DNA of 40,738 nucleotides. It comes from Paractinoplanes ferrugineus. Lineage in GTDB: Bacteria > Actinomycetota > Actinomycetes > Mycobacteriales > Micromonosporaceae. Below, one piece after another: positions 1 to 8,276 of this stretch. The notes below the pieces were generated by a model that was not told the origin of the DNA, searched no databases, and saw only the letters and a list, made by a program, of their open reading frames with translations. A program made the translations under genes and the position numbers. The stretch lies in contig NZ_BOMM01000015.1 of the NCBI RefSeq assembly GCF_016862195.1, positions 1 through 40,738 of the forward strand, in the 5' to 3' direction. Numbering within the stretch: position 1 is the stretch's first letter; every line of letters starts with the position of its first letter.

Positions 1-2073
1 GGGGGAGTACATCTCGGCGAGCCGGGTGACCACCCCGCCGCTCGTCGAGATCCCGATCAGCGCCTGCGGGTTCTCGCGCAGCCAACCGGTGAACTCGGGC
101 TCCTTGATCGGGCAGGTTCCGCCCCCGGTCATGGTGCCGACGCAGCGCCCCTCCCCGTCGGCGTCCTCCCAGGTGGCGAAGGCCGGCTCGGCGCGCACCG
201 GGATGCTGAGCCGCAGATGGCTCTCGACGATCGCGGTCTCCTGCTCGCACTTCTCGTCGTCGGACTTGAGCTTGAACAGGGTGCAGTAGTCGGGACCGGA
301 CAGATAGAGCACTGGTTCGACCACGGCGGCGTCCGCGGCCGAGTCGTACGAGTAGAGCTTGGCCGCCGACGTGACCGGCCCCTTGCCGAGCAGGTCGGCG
401 AACTTCGGCGGCCGGCCCACCGTCGGTGACCGCAGCTCGGCGTCGGCGAACGCCGCCGACGACGAGCCGTCGTTGGCGTCGTTCAACGCACCGAACTGGA
501 CCCGGCCGGCCGCCAGCTGCGGGTCGGTGAGCGGCATGGTGAGCGCGGTCGTGCCGTCGACGGTCAGGTAGGCGGTGTCGCCCCGCACGGCGACTCCGGC
601 CCGGTGCGTGCGTCCCGGCCGGAACGCGGCCGAGGCGGCTTTCCGCTCGCCCTTGACCTCGCCGTCGTCGTTCAGCCCGAGCCGGACGTCGGCCCGGCAG
701 AACGACGCCTGGTAGCCGCTGGTGTCGACGACCCGGAACCAGATCATCGCGCAGGCGCCCTGGTCGAGCACGGTGGCGTCGACCTCGATCGTCTGCTCGC
801 CGCCGAACGTCTCGGTCGGCCCGGTGCACTCGTAGACGCCGGACAGGTTGGTCGTCGCGACCATCCGGTTGTTCTTGAAGGAGCACCAGCCGGCGGCGTC
901 CTCGTCCACCGGTGTCGGTTTCCACTGACCGGGGCGGTCGAGCCGGTCGATGAGCGTCGGCCGCTGAACCCCGGTCGCGGCGGCCACCGCCGGGGGCCTA
1001 CCGGCGGTGCCGCTCGCGGCGGCCGCCGGCCCGCTCGAGGCGCCGTCCCGGAAACTGGCCGGGTCCGCCCGCAGGGTCGCCAGCATGTGCATGCCGAGCA
1101 GGCCACCGCCGACCAGTACGATCGCGGCCACCGCGGCGGCGACCAGGACCCGGCCGGGCCGGCGCCGGCCGGGCCGGGCATCGGTGCGCACCCGCTCGGC
1201 CGGCAGAGCCGCCACCGCGGACGCCGCGGCCTGCAGTTCGGGACGCCGGGCCAGTTCTCCGCTCGGCCCCGACGCCACCAGCCGGTCGAGCAGTTCGTGG
1301 GCGGTCGGGCGGTCCGCCGGCTCCTTCGCGAGGGCGCTCGCGACCAGCTCGCGCAACGGGCCGTCGAGGCCGGTCAGGTCGGGTGGCTGGGTGAGGATGC
1401 GGCCGGCGGTGGCGGCCGGCGAGTCACCGCGGAACGGGGTCCGGCCGGTGGCGGCGAAGGCGACCAGCACGCCCCAGGCGAAGACGTCGGCGGGCGGCCC
1501 GGAGTCCCGGTCGTCGAAGCGTTCCGGGGCCATGTAGCCGACCGTGCCCACCATCTGGTCGGTACGGGTGTGCCGGCTGGTCGCCTCGAGGGCACGGGCG
1601 ATGCCGAAGTCGATCACCTTCGGGGTGCCGAGCGAGAAGAGGACGTTCTGCGGCTTGAGGTCGCGGTGGATCACTCCGGCGCCGTGGATGGCGGCGAGCG
1701 CGGTGGCCACCCCGACCGCGACGCTGTGCAGGGTGCCGCCGGACAGCGGGCCCTCCTGCTTGATCACCTCGTGCAGGCTGGGACCATCGACATATTCGAC
1801 CACCAGGTAGGGCGTGGCGTGGTCGGGGTCGGCGTCCAGCACCGCCGCCGTGCAGAAGCCGGGAACCTCGCGAGCCCGGTTGACCTCACTGCGGAACCGG
1901 CCGCGGAACTCGGTGTCCCACGCGTACTCGGGCCGGATGACCTTGACCGCGACGAGTCGCCCACCGGGCCGGCGTCCCAGGTAGACGGCGCCCATGCCGC
2001 CTTCGCCGAGCCGGCCGAGCAACTCGTAGTCGCCGAGCCGGCGCGGATCGTTCGGCAGGAGGGCACGCGTCAC
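1..2073 (-). CDS. Membrane-anchored Ser/Thr protein kinase (3' end outside window)
   Basis: Eukaryote-type (Hanks) kinase with an extracytoplasmic sensor region, open from a GTG at 2073 to the window edge, so its C-terminus is missing. Visible motifs: glycine loop GRLGEGGMG near residues 20-28, ATP lysine in VAVKVI (K44), catalytic HRDLKPQN (D138), DFG (155-157), then GYMAPE. A Pro/Arg-rich juxtamembrane stretch leads to one membrane helix at about 304-328. The rest, about 360 residues, would be outside. It has paired Cys and a beta-sandwich look (QTIEVDATV, CAMIWFRV, YQASFCRADV), resembling LamG/DUF1080-type binding domains; that fold is inference. A second in-frame GTG lies at 2082 and no strong Shine-Dalgarno separates them. 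It starts about 40 bases after the TSUP gene stop on the same strand and may be co-transcribed with it. The kinase call is secure; ligand and substrate are unknown. Confidence 0.93.
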   Translation of the reverse strand, partial: MTRALLPNDPRRLGDYELLGRLGEGGMGAVYLGRRPGGRLVAVKVIRPEYAWDTEFRGRFRSEVNRAREVPGFCTAAVLDADPDHATPYLVVEYVDGPSLHEVIKQEGPLSGGTLHSVAVGVATALAAIHGAGVIHRDLKPQNVLFSLGTPKVIDFGIARALEATSRHTRTDQMVGTVGYMAPERFDDRDSGPPADVFAWGVLVAFAATGRTPFRGDSPAATAGRILTQPPDLTGLDGPLRELVASALAKEPADRPTAHELLDRLVASGPSGELARRPELQAAASAVAALPAERVRTDARPGRRRPGRVLVAAAVAAIVLVGGGLLGMHMLATLRADPASFRDGASSGPAAAASGTAGRPPAVAAATGVQRPTLIDRLDRPGQWKPTPVDEDAAGWCSFKNNRMVATTNLSGVYECTGPTETFGGEQTIEVDATVLDQGACAMIWFRVVDTSGYQASFCRADVRLGLNDDGEVKGERKAASAAFRPGRTHRAGVAVRGDTAYLTVDGTTALTMPLTDPQLAAGRVQFGALNDANDGSSSAAFADAELRSPTVGRPPKFADLLGKGPVTSAAKLYSYDSAADAAVVEPVLYLSGPDYCTLFKLKSDDEKCEQETAIVESHLRLSIPVRAEPAFATWEDADGEGRCVGTMTGGGTCPIKEPEFTGWLRENPQALIGISTSGGVVTRLAEMYSP

Positions 2074-2114
2074 GCGCAGCACGATACCGCTCGATCGATT
2101 CCAGCTCCGGGCCG

Positions 2115-2858
2115 CTAAGCCCGCCGGAACAACCAACCGGCCAGGCCGAGCGCGGCGACGGCGATCGCGACCCGCAGCGGCCGCTCCGGCAGCCGCCGCA
2201 CCAGGATCGGCCCGACCCCGCTGCCGAGCAGGCAGCCGGCCGCCATCAGACCGGCCGCCACCCAGTTCACCGGTGCGACCACGGCGTAGATCACCGCCGC
2301 CGACAGGTTGGCGGCCCCGAGCGCGATGCTCTTGACGGCGTTGGTGACGGGAAGCGGCTCGGTCGCGGCCACCGACAGGATCGCGAGCATGAGTACGCCG
2401 GCGGCCGCCCCGAAGTAGCCCCCGTACACCCCGACGAGAAACACCGCCCCGCCCAGCACCGGCGCCGGCATCCTCCGGTGCCCGGCCCACTCCCGCAGCC
2501 GGTCCCGCAGCAGGAGCAGCACCGCACCGAGCGCCACCAGCACCGGCACGATCCGCTCGAACGCCGCCGAGGGGGTGACCAGCAGCAGGACCGAGCCGCC
2601 CAGCCCGCCGCCCGCGGCCACCGCCGCCAACCGCGCCAGCCGCCGCCCGTGGCCACGCAGCTCCGGCCGGGTCGACGCGGCGGTGCCCACGGTGTTGGAC
2701 AGCAGAGCCACGGTGTTGGTGACGTTGGCGGCGATCGGCGAGATGCCCACCGCCAGCAGGGCCGGATAGGTGGCCAGCGAGGCGAGCCCGGCCATCGACC
2801 CGGTGAGCCCGCCGCCGACCCCGCCGAGCATCAGCACTGCTGCATCGCCCGGCCGCAT
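2115..2858 (-). CDS. TSUP/TauE-SafE family permease
   Basis: About 247 residues, almost entirely hydrophobic, with 7-8 predicted membrane helices and the family's two-half repeat: an N-terminal half with GGVGGGLTGSMAG and ITNTVAL-like NVTNTVALLSN, and a C-terminal half with GVYGGYFGAAAGVLML and NAVKSIALGAANLSAA. This family moves sulfite, sulfoacetate, taurine or other sulfur-containing anions; the substrate here cannot be read from sequence. ATG at 2858 was chosen because the longer reading further upstream is antisense-like shadow of the P450 gene and has no membrane character. It lies 68 bases after the P450 stop on the same strand, so the two probably share a transcript. Length is typical of the family. 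Confidence 0.9.
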   Translation of the reverse strand: MRPGDAAVLMLGGVGGGLTGSMAGLASLATYPALLAVGISPIAANVTNTVALLSNTVGTAASTRPELRGHGRRLARLAAVAAGGGLGGSVLLLVTPSAAFERIVPVLVALGAVLLLLRDRLREWAGHRRMPAPVLGGAVFLVGVYGGYFGAAAGVLMLAILSVAATEPLPVTNAVKSIALGAANLSAAVIYAVVAPVNWVAAGLMAAGCLLGSGVGPILVRRLPERPLRVAIAVAALGLAGWLFRRA

Positions 2859-2926
2859 CCGGCCACCGTACTGCCCCGGGCCGCCGCCGCACCGTGCGCC
2901 CGGCCGGCCTGCCGGCGTCGGGGTGC

Positions 2927-4255
2927 CTAGCCCGCCGCTCGGGCTCGGGCCGCCACGGTGAAGCGTTTCCCGGGGTTGGGGCCGGGCGTCGCGGTGATCC
3001 GCAGCGGGCGGGCCGGGGCGGTCAGATCCAGGTGGCGCAGCAGCATCGCGGTGGTGGCGACGGCAAGCACCTCGGTCATGCCCGCGCCCAGGCAGGTGTG
3101 ACTGCCGACGGAGAACGGGGCGTACACCGACGCGCGCCGGCCCGCCGCGAAATCGCGGTCTATGTCGAACCGCTCCGGGTCGGCGAAGTGCTCGGGCAGC
3201 TGGTGCGGGACCGACGTGGCGACGAGCACCCGCCGGCCCCGCTCGATGCGAAATCCTTCGAAATCGAAGTCCGCCAGCACGGTACGGGCGGAGCCGGGCG
3301 CCGGTGGGTACACGCGCAGCGTCTCCAGCACGAGGCCGTGCAACGCCGGCAGGTCGCGCAGGCCGGTGAACGAGCCGTCCCAGGAGTCGGCCTCGGCCCG
3401 CACGCGTACTCGCACGTCGGCGTGCTGGGTCAGGGCGTACACCAGGAAGCTGTACAGGTAGGCGACGGTGTTGATGCCGGCGAAGTAGCCCTGGAGCGCC
3501 ATCCCCGCGCGTACGTCGAGGGGGTAGATCTCGCCGTTCTCGTCCGTCGCCGCCAAGGCCCGGTCGAGCAGGTCGGGCGGCCCGGCCGTGGGATGGTCGG
3601 CCCGGTCCTGCAGGGCGGCCCTGGCGAAGGCGAGGATGTCGGCGCGAGCCCGGCGGTAGGCCGGCCACTGCAGCGTCGCGGCCGGCCACTTGCCGGCGAT
3701 GGTCACGTCGAGGACCAGCTCGAACGCGGACCGCAGCTGTTCGAAACGGGCGGCCGAGCTCGCGCCGGTGAAGGCGATCGTCAGCTGGGCGGCGGCCAGG
3801 CGCTGGCAGCGGTCGACCACCGGCAGCGCCGACTGCCCCGCCCACTCCCCCAGCAGGCGGTCGGTCTCGGCGGTCACCCGCGCCCAGCGGGCCGCCAGCA
3901 GATCGCGGGAGAGGCCGGAGGCCAGCACTTTGCGCAGGTGGCGGTGGGGTCGGCCACGCAGGACGTGCACCCGCATGCCGAACTCGCGGTCGAGGCCGCC
4001 GAAGCTCTCCTCGCTGGAGAACACCTCGTCGCCGTGCTCGAGCAGGAAACGGTTGGCGCGCTCCCCGGCCATGATGACGAAGGCCTGGTTGAGAGCCCGC
4101 ACCCGATAGACCGGGCCCATCTGCCGGTAGGTGTCGACCAGGAACTGCTGGACGTCGCCCATCATCCGCAGGGCGTTGCCGAGCACGGGCAGTCCGGGCG
4201 CTGCGGGAGGCGGGGTCACCGATCCATTCTGGACCGCCCGCCCCGGCGCGGCCAT
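2927..4255 (-). CDS. Cytochrome P450
   Basis: 442-residue soluble P450 monooxygenase. It has the proline-rich N-terminal APGLPVLGNAL, an I-helix oxygen-activation motif GYFAGINTVAY (Asn at the usual Asp/Glu before the conserved Thr), the K-helix ExxR as ETLR, the PERF-like meander ADPERFD, and the heme loop FSVGSHTCLGAGM with cysteine ligand C388. There is no N-terminal membrane anchor, as usual in bacteria, so it needs separate redox partners, and none are in the window. A GTG at 4219 (VTPPPAAPG) is a credible alternative start, removing 12 residues that do not look like P450. No biosynthetic cluster surrounds it, so the substrate is unknown. The family is certain; the start is moderately certain. 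Confidence 0.95.
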   Translation of the reverse strand: MAAPGRAVQNGSVTPPPAAPGLPVLGNALRMMGDVQQFLVDTYRQMGPVYRVRALNQAFVIMAGERANRFLLEHGDEVFSSEESFGGLDREFGMRVHVLRGRPHRHLRKVLASGLSRDLLAARWARVTAETDRLLGEWAGQSALPVVDRCQRLAAAQLTIAFTGASSAARFEQLRSAFELVLDVTIAGKWPAATLQWPAYRRARADILAFARAALQDRADHPTAGPPDLLDRALAATDENGEIYPLDVRAGMALQGYFAGINTVAYLYSFLVYALTQHADVRVRVRAEADSWDGSFTGLRDLPALHGLVLETLRVYPPAPGSARTVLADFDFEGFRIERGRRVLVATSVPHQLPEHFADPERFDIDRDFAAGRRASVYAPFSVGSHTCLGAGMTEVLAVATTAMLLRHLDLTAPARPLRITATPGPNPGKRFTVAARARAAG

Positions 4256-4505
4256 CGGTCTGTCGATCGGCGGCCCGAACGGACGGACCTATCGGCCCCT
4301 CAGTGCCGGGAGCAGCTGCCGATCATGAAAGCGTGATGACCGTTCTGCGCTCCCTGAGCATCCGGGTCAGCCTGCTGCTGTCCGCCGGGATCGCGCTCGC
4401 CGTGGCGCCGCCGTCGGCAACGCGTTCCGCTACTGAGCGGTTGCCGCGTCAAGCAACCGGGTTGATGATGGCCTTCAATGCCCGACGAAGGGTTGGGAGG
4501 CCGCA
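4256..4505. promoter_or_regulatory. Divergent intergenic region upstream of the MFS antiporter, with hairpin and palindrome
   Basis: This 250-base gap separates the P450 and MFS genes and must hold both promoters. It contains a nested inverted repeat: CGGCAA at 4415-4420 pairs with TTGCCG at 4441-4446, enclosing CCGCT/AGCGG around ACTG. A separate short palindrome CAACCGGGTTG lies at 4454-4464. They sit 42-91 bases before the MFS start, where a repressor operator or leader structure could act. A signal-peptide-like reading from an ATG at 4336 runs through the hairpin into the MFS gene and was not called. The MFS Shine-Dalgarno GGGAGG is at 4495-4500. The sequence symmetry is seen; its regulatory role is inference. 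Confidence 0.4.
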
Positions 4506-5909
4506 GTGTCCCTGCTCACCGCGCTCGACCGGAAGAACACCATCGCCCCGGCGGGCTACAGCCGCTGGCTGATCCCGCCGGCCGCGCTGGCCGTGCACCT
4601 GTGCATCGGTCAGGTCTACGCGACAAGCGTCTACAAGAACTCGTTCATCAAGCACTTCGACGCCAGCCAGACCTCGGTCGGCATCATCTTCAGCATCGCG
4701 ATCGTCATGCTCGGCCTGTCCGCGGCGATCGGTGGCACCTGGGTCGAGGCCAACGGCCCGCGCAAGGCGATGTTCGTCTCCGCCTGCTTCTGGGCGGCCG
4801 GCTTCCTGATCGGCGCGCTCGGCATCGGCACGAAACAGTTGTGGCTGGTCTACCTCGGTTACGGCGTGATCGGCGGGATCGGGCTCGGCATCGGTTACAT
4901 CTCCCCGGTGTCGACGCTCATCAAATGGTTCCCCGACCGGCCCGGCCTCGCCACCGGACTGGCGATCATGGGCTTCGGCGGCGGCGCGCTCATCGCGAGC
5001 CCCGCTTCGCGGCAACTTCTCTCGGCGTACGACCCGGGTTACGACCCCGGCGTGGCCACCTCGGTCGCCGACGGGCGGGCCCTGGTCATGCTGTTCGTGA
5101 CCCTCGGTATCGCGTACTTCCTGATCATGATGTTCGGGGTGGCCAACATCCGGGTGCCGGCACCGGGGTGGCGCCCGGACGGCTGGGAACCGTCGAGCAC
5201 GGCGGCGAAACCCCTGGTCACGACCGCTCAGGTGACGGCCGCGAACGCCATCCGTACCCGAAGCTTCTGGTTGTTGTGGATCGTGCTCTTCTGCAACGTG
5301 ACGGCCGGCATCGGCATCCTCGAACAGGCCAGCCCGATGATCCAGGACTTCTTCCGCGAATCGGGCGGCGTCTCCGGTGTCAGCGTCGCGGCGGCGGGCG
5401 GCTTCGTCGGGGTGCTGTCACTGTTCAACATGGCCGGCCGGTTCGCCTGGTCGTCCACTTCCGACCTGATCGGCCGCAAACCGATATACCTGGTCTACCT
5501 GGGCGTCGGCATGGTTCTCTACCTGCTGCTCGCCACTGTCGGTGACGCGGCGACCGTACTCTTCGTGCTCCTGGCCGGGGTGATCCTGTCGTTCTACGGC
5601 GGCGGCTTCGCGACGGTGCCGGCCTACCTGCGCGACCTGTTCGGGACCTACCAGGTCGGCGCCATCCACGGCCGGCTGCTGACCGCCTGGTCGGCGGCGG
5701 GGGTGGCGGGGCCGCTCATCATCAACGGCTTCCTCGACGCCGAGGGCAAACCGGGCACACTGACGTCGTCGGCCTATCAGCCCGCCCTGTTCACCATGGT
5801 CGGGGTGCTCGCCGTCGGCTTCGTCGCCAACCTGCTGATCCGCCCGGTCCCCGATCGCTACCACGAGCCGCCCGCCACCGAGGCCGCACTCAAGGAGGCC
5901 GCCGCGTGA
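4506..5909 (+). CDS. OxlT-type MFS oxalate/formate antiporter
   Basis: 467-residue major facilitator permease with 12 predicted helices. The N-terminal region after a short cytoplasmic leader (PPAALAVHLCIGQVYATSVYKNSF) and the first-half GYGVIGGIGLGIGYISPVSTLIKWFPD are characteristic of the OxlT / L-lactate-formate MFS group. The cytoplasmic loop signature appears as EANGPRKAMF and again as SDLIGRKPIYL. The likely role is exchange of small carboxylates such as oxalate, formate or lactate; the substrate is inferred from family. GTG start at 4506 with GGGAGG five bases upstream. Its stop overlaps the small-subunit gene by four bases (GTGA), and a full AAGGAGG lies inside its last codons. No oxalyl-CoA decarboxylase or formyl-CoA transferase is nearby. 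Confidence 0.9.
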   Translation: MSLLTALDRKNTIAPAGYSRWLIPPAALAVHLCIGQVYATSVYKNSFIKHFDASQTSVGIIFSIAIVMLGLSAAIGGTWVEANGPRKAMFVSACFWAAGFLIGALGIGTKQLWLVYLGYGVIGGIGLGIGYISPVSTLIKWFPDRPGLATGLAIMGFGGGALIASPASRQLLSAYDPGYDPGVATSVADGRALVMLFVTLGIAYFLIMMFGVANIRVPAPGWRPDGWEPSSTAAKPLVTTAQVTAANAIRTRSFWLLWIVLFCNVTAGIGILEQASPMIQDFFRESGGVSGVSVAAAGGFVGVLSLFNMAGRFAWSSTSDLIGRKPIYLVYLGVGMVLYLLLATVGDAATVLFVLLAGVILSFYGGGFATVPAYLRDLFGTYQVGAIHGRLLTAWSAAGVAGPLIINGFLDAEGKPGTLTSSAYQPALFTMVGVLAVGFVANLLIRPVPDRYHEPPATEAALKEAAA

Positions 5910-6013
5910 ACACCCAGTCGATCCGTCTGCTCGTCTCGTGGCTGCTGGTCGCCGTCCTGCTCGGCTACGGCATCGTCCAGACCCTGATCACCGCCGCCAA
6001 ACTTGTCGAGTAG
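5906..6013 (+). CDS. MFS transporter small subunit (35-residue membrane protein)
   Basis: A 35-codon gene starting at GTG 5906 and ending at TAG 6011-6013. It begins MNTQSIRLLVSWLL, continues into one hydrophobic helix (VAVLLGYGIVQTL) and ends KLVE. The near-perfect ribosome site AAGGAGG at 5892-5898, seven bases before the GTG, and the GTGA overlap with the antiporter stop argue strongly that it is translated. Tiny single-helix proteins directly after OxlT-like MFS genes are known as MFS transporter small subunits and are thought to associate with the permease in the membrane. It is easily missed by gene callers because of its size. It ends one base before the stop of the convergent gene at 6015. 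Confidence 0.85.
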   Translation: MNTQSIRLLVSWLLVAVLLGYGIVQTLITAAKLVE

Positions 6014-6014
6014 T

Positions 6015-6437
6015 TCACAACCAGGTCAGGGCGCCGAAGCCGGCCGGAACGCGGTCGCGGGCGTCCGGCCGCCGCGCCGGGCCCCGGCCGATGACGTCGA
6101 CGCCGGCCGGGGTCACCAGGGAACGCTCGAACGAGAGCACGACGAGGTCGCCGTCGTCGCTGACATGCTCGACCTTCCACCGGCTCGACAGGACCTTGAG
6201 CACACCCCGCCCGCGCCACGTGAACACCCCGGACCGCTCGTCGAGCCGGTCGACCCCGGCGATCCGCCGGGTCGCACCCTGCCTCGTCCGGTAGGTGACC
6301 ACGTCGCTCAGCCGCAGCGGCTCGCCGGGCAGCGTCTCGTAAGTGAAGGTCGGGTCGAGACGCCGCCCGGACAGCCACATCGGAAACGTGGTGGCGAGCA
6401 CCCGCCATCGACCGGGCAGCGTCTGCCGCAGCTTCAC
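6015..6437 (-). CDS. Small lipocalin-like protein of unknown function
   Basis: 140 residues from GTG 6437, whose start overlaps the upstream LAxTG-protein stop by four bases (GTGA, 6434-6437), so translation is coupled. The longer reading frame upstream is antisense/shadow and was not used. The protein opens KLRQTLPGRWRVLATTFPMW and continues with alternating strands (DPTFTYETL, LRLSDVVTYRT, GVFTWRGRG, WKVEHVSDDGDLVVLSFERS), ending in GFGALTWL. The GRW near the N-terminus followed by a run of beta strands recalls lipocalin/FABP-like barrels; this is a fold guess, not a recognised family. No signal peptide or membrane helix is seen, so it would be cytoplasmic even though its operon partner is a surface protein. 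Confidence 0.72.
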   Translation of the reverse strand: MKLRQTLPGRWRVLATTFPMWLSGRRLDPTFTYETLPGEPLRLSDVVTYRTRQGATRRIAGVDRLDERSGVFTWRGRGVLKVLSSRWKVEHVSDDGDLVVLSFERSLVTPAGVDVIGRGPARRPDARDRVPAGFGALTWL

Positions 6438-7279
6438 GCCACGAACCGGGTGCGGCGCCGGGCCACCAGGAAACCGACGAAGCCGAGCCCCACCAGCAGG
6501 ACCCCGGCGCCGGCGAGGACGGCACTCTTCGAGCCGGTCAGCGCCAGGCCGCCGCCTTCCCCTCGGCCATCTTCGCCCTGGCCCTGTTGGCCTTCGCCCG
6601 GTTGGCCTTCGCCCTGTTGGTCGGGCCGGGCCGCGCTCGTGGTGGCCGGGGCACTCGTCGCGGTCGGGCTGGTCGTCGGGCTCACGAGTCGCAGGTAGGC
6701 CAGCCCGATCGCCCGTCCCGGTGTCGCGGACAGCTTCTCCACCGGCTCCAGGCTCAGCGTCGTGCCCGTGCCCCGCACCGGCGCCGCGCCGCCCCGATCG
6801 CTCGCCTTGGCCAGGCCCTCGATCCCGCCCCGGTCGGCGCCGTACTCCGGCCCGTACCACTGCGTGATCACCGAGCCGACCCGATCGGCGGTCGCGTCGG
6901 GCGTGGCCGCCACCTCGAAACCGGCCAGCCGGTAGAAGCCGTGCACGTCGATAGTCTGCTCCACCCGGCACCACGCACCGTCGAGATTGGAGTCGACGTA
7001 ATACCAGCAGTTACCGAAGGTGCGCGGCAGATCAAGATCATTGAGCACATGCACCTGTACGACGGCACCCTTGACCGGGGCGATCCCGTTGCCCGACACC
7101 CCGAGCGTGACCGGCGCCGTCCCGCCGGCCCGGATGGGCACCGTCACGACCTTGCCGTCGGCGCCCACCAGGTCGGCCGGAATCGGCCGCGGCTCCACGG
7201 TCTCGGCCAGGGCCGCACCGGGCAGGGCGAGAACGCCCGCGACCAGCGCGACCCCGATCGCGCCCAGATATTTCCGCAT
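6434..7279 (-). CDS. Secreted surface protein with LAxTG sortase anchor
   Basis: 281 residues. A signal peptide (MRKYLGAIGVALVAGVLALPGAALA) leads to an extracellular domain of about 170 residues with several Trp and a Cys pair (GNCWYYVDSN, GAWCRVEQ). A Thr/Ser/Pro stretch and a Gln-Gly-Glu repeat (QQGEGQPGEGQQGQGE) follow. The C-terminal cell-wall sorting signal is LALTG at 245-249, a hydrophobic helix and RRRTRFVA. LAxTG is the motif used by class E sortases of high-GC actinobacteria, so covalent attachment to peptidoglycan is expected; no sortase gene is in the window. The globular domain is not recognised. ATG 7279 is the only start that keeps the signal peptide. The spacer repeat is purine-rich at DNA level (6575-6625). 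Confidence 0.85.
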   Translation of the reverse strand: MRKYLGAIGVALVAGVLALPGAALAETVEPRPIPADLVGADGKVVTVPIRAGGTAPVTLGVSGNGIAPVKGAVVQVHVLNDLDLPRTFGNCWYYVDSNLDGAWCRVEQTIDVHGFYRLAGFEVAATPDATADRVGSVITQWYGPEYGADRGGIEGLAKASDRGGAAPVRGTGTTLSLEPVEKLSATPGRAIGLAYLRLVSPTTSPTATSAPATTSAARPDQQGEGQPGEGQQGQGEDGRGEGGGLALTGSKSAVLAGAGVLLVGLGFVGFLVARRRTRFVA

Positions 7280-7310
7280 GTCGAATTCCCCCGTGTCGAT
7301 GAACAGCGGG

Positions 7311-8276
7311 TCATCCTACAGGTCTCGCACCGACCGACGACCGGTGAAGCCGGGCGTTGCCCAACTCCTGGGTCATGTGCTTGGCGAAGTCGTATCGGGT
7401 CGCCGGGTCGAAGGTCGGGTCGACCACGAGCACCGTGCTGGCGGTGTGGCGGTTCCACGGGCCGGTGTAGCGCTCATTGATCCTCGGCCGGCTGGCGCAG
7501 GCCACCTCGCCGAACGTCGGGTGGGCGCGCTCGAACCACCGGGCGATCGCCGGGTAGGCACCCGATCAGGGTGGACGGTGCGCTGCCGCCGCCGAGGTCG
7601 GACACGTCGGCCGGGCCCTGGCGGAGCCGGTCGCGCAGGGCGTCGAACTTCGGCCGGGCATTGCCGCTGAACGCACACCTCGCGCCGGCCTTGTCGCACT
7701 CGGGGTCGACGTTGCCGTCGATGACCAGGGCCCGGACGTTCTCCGGGAACAGGTTGGCGTAGGTGGCGCCGACCATGGTCCCGTACGAGAATCCGATGTA
7801 ATTGATCTCGCGGTCGCCGACCGCCTTTCGCAGTTGATCCAGGTCTTTCGCCACGGTGAGCGTGCTCATGTGCTCGAGCACCGGACCGGCGTCGCGCACG
7901 CAGCCGGCCCCGATGCCGCGCGGGTCGAAGCCGACGATGTCGAAGCGGGCCCGCACCTCGGGCGGGACGAACTGGTCGGCGGCGGTGACCAGGCCGCGCC
8001 CGGCGCCACCCGGGCCGCCGGGGTTGACGAAGATGGTGCCGATCCGGCGGGCGGGGTCGTCGGCCGGGCGGCGGCCGGGCGCGATCGTGGTGGTGGCACC
8101 GCTCGGTCTGTCGTAGTCGAGCGGCACGTCGGCGGCCGCGCAGTCGAATCCGGTCAGGTCTTCCTCGGTGCGGCGGACCACCGCACGCCGGCCGCGGCGG
8201 CGGCGTCTGCGGGGACCGGCGCGGCGGTCACGGCGAGGGCGGCGGCGGCCGGGACGGCGAGCAGTTTGCGGAGCAT
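7311..8276 (-). pseudogene. Degraded TAP-type alpha/beta hydrolase (tripeptidyl aminopeptidase family)
   Basis: Pieces of one secreted hydrolase lie in order in different frames. A signal peptide starts at ATG 8276 (MLRKLLAVPAAAALAVTAAP) and its frame closes at TGA after VRWSAAPRKT. The body (8181-7474) has RIGTIFVNPGGPGGAG, the nucleophile elbow NYIGFSYGTMVGATYANLFP (Ser in GFSYG) and VIDGNVDPE. The C-terminal TAP-like part (ACASRPRINERYTGPWNR, DPTFDPATRYDFAKHM, ELGNARL) is in a third frame to 7311. Family members are about 480-520 residues; here roughly 150 between the elbow region and the C-terminal part are missing, and the end carrying the catalytic His region is lost. Joining the pieces needs one frameshift near 8165, another near 7560, plus an internal deletion. 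Sequencing error cannot explain the deletion, so this is called a pseudogene. Confidence 0.8.

Noticed and set aside
604..2118. A 504-residue plus-strand open frame over the kinase gene
   Set aside because: It lies antisense to clear kinase motifs (HRD, DFG, APE) and has no recognisable domain.
2115..3845. 576-residue continuous minus-strand frame joining the TSUP gene to upstream sequence
   Set aside because: The part before ATG 2858 overlaps the P450 gene in another frame and has Arg/Pro/Gly shadow composition; only the last 247 residues are membrane protein.
2894..4336. A 480-residue plus-strand open frame over the P450 gene
   Set aside because: It is antisense to the P450 ExxR and heme motifs and has low-complexity composition.
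4336..4572. Small signal-peptide-like reading frame (MTVLRSLSIRVSLLLSAG) before the antiporter
   Set aside because: It runs through an inverted repeat and into the antiporter gene, has no good ribosome site, and loses protein-like character after about 30 residues. It could be a relic of a gene start.
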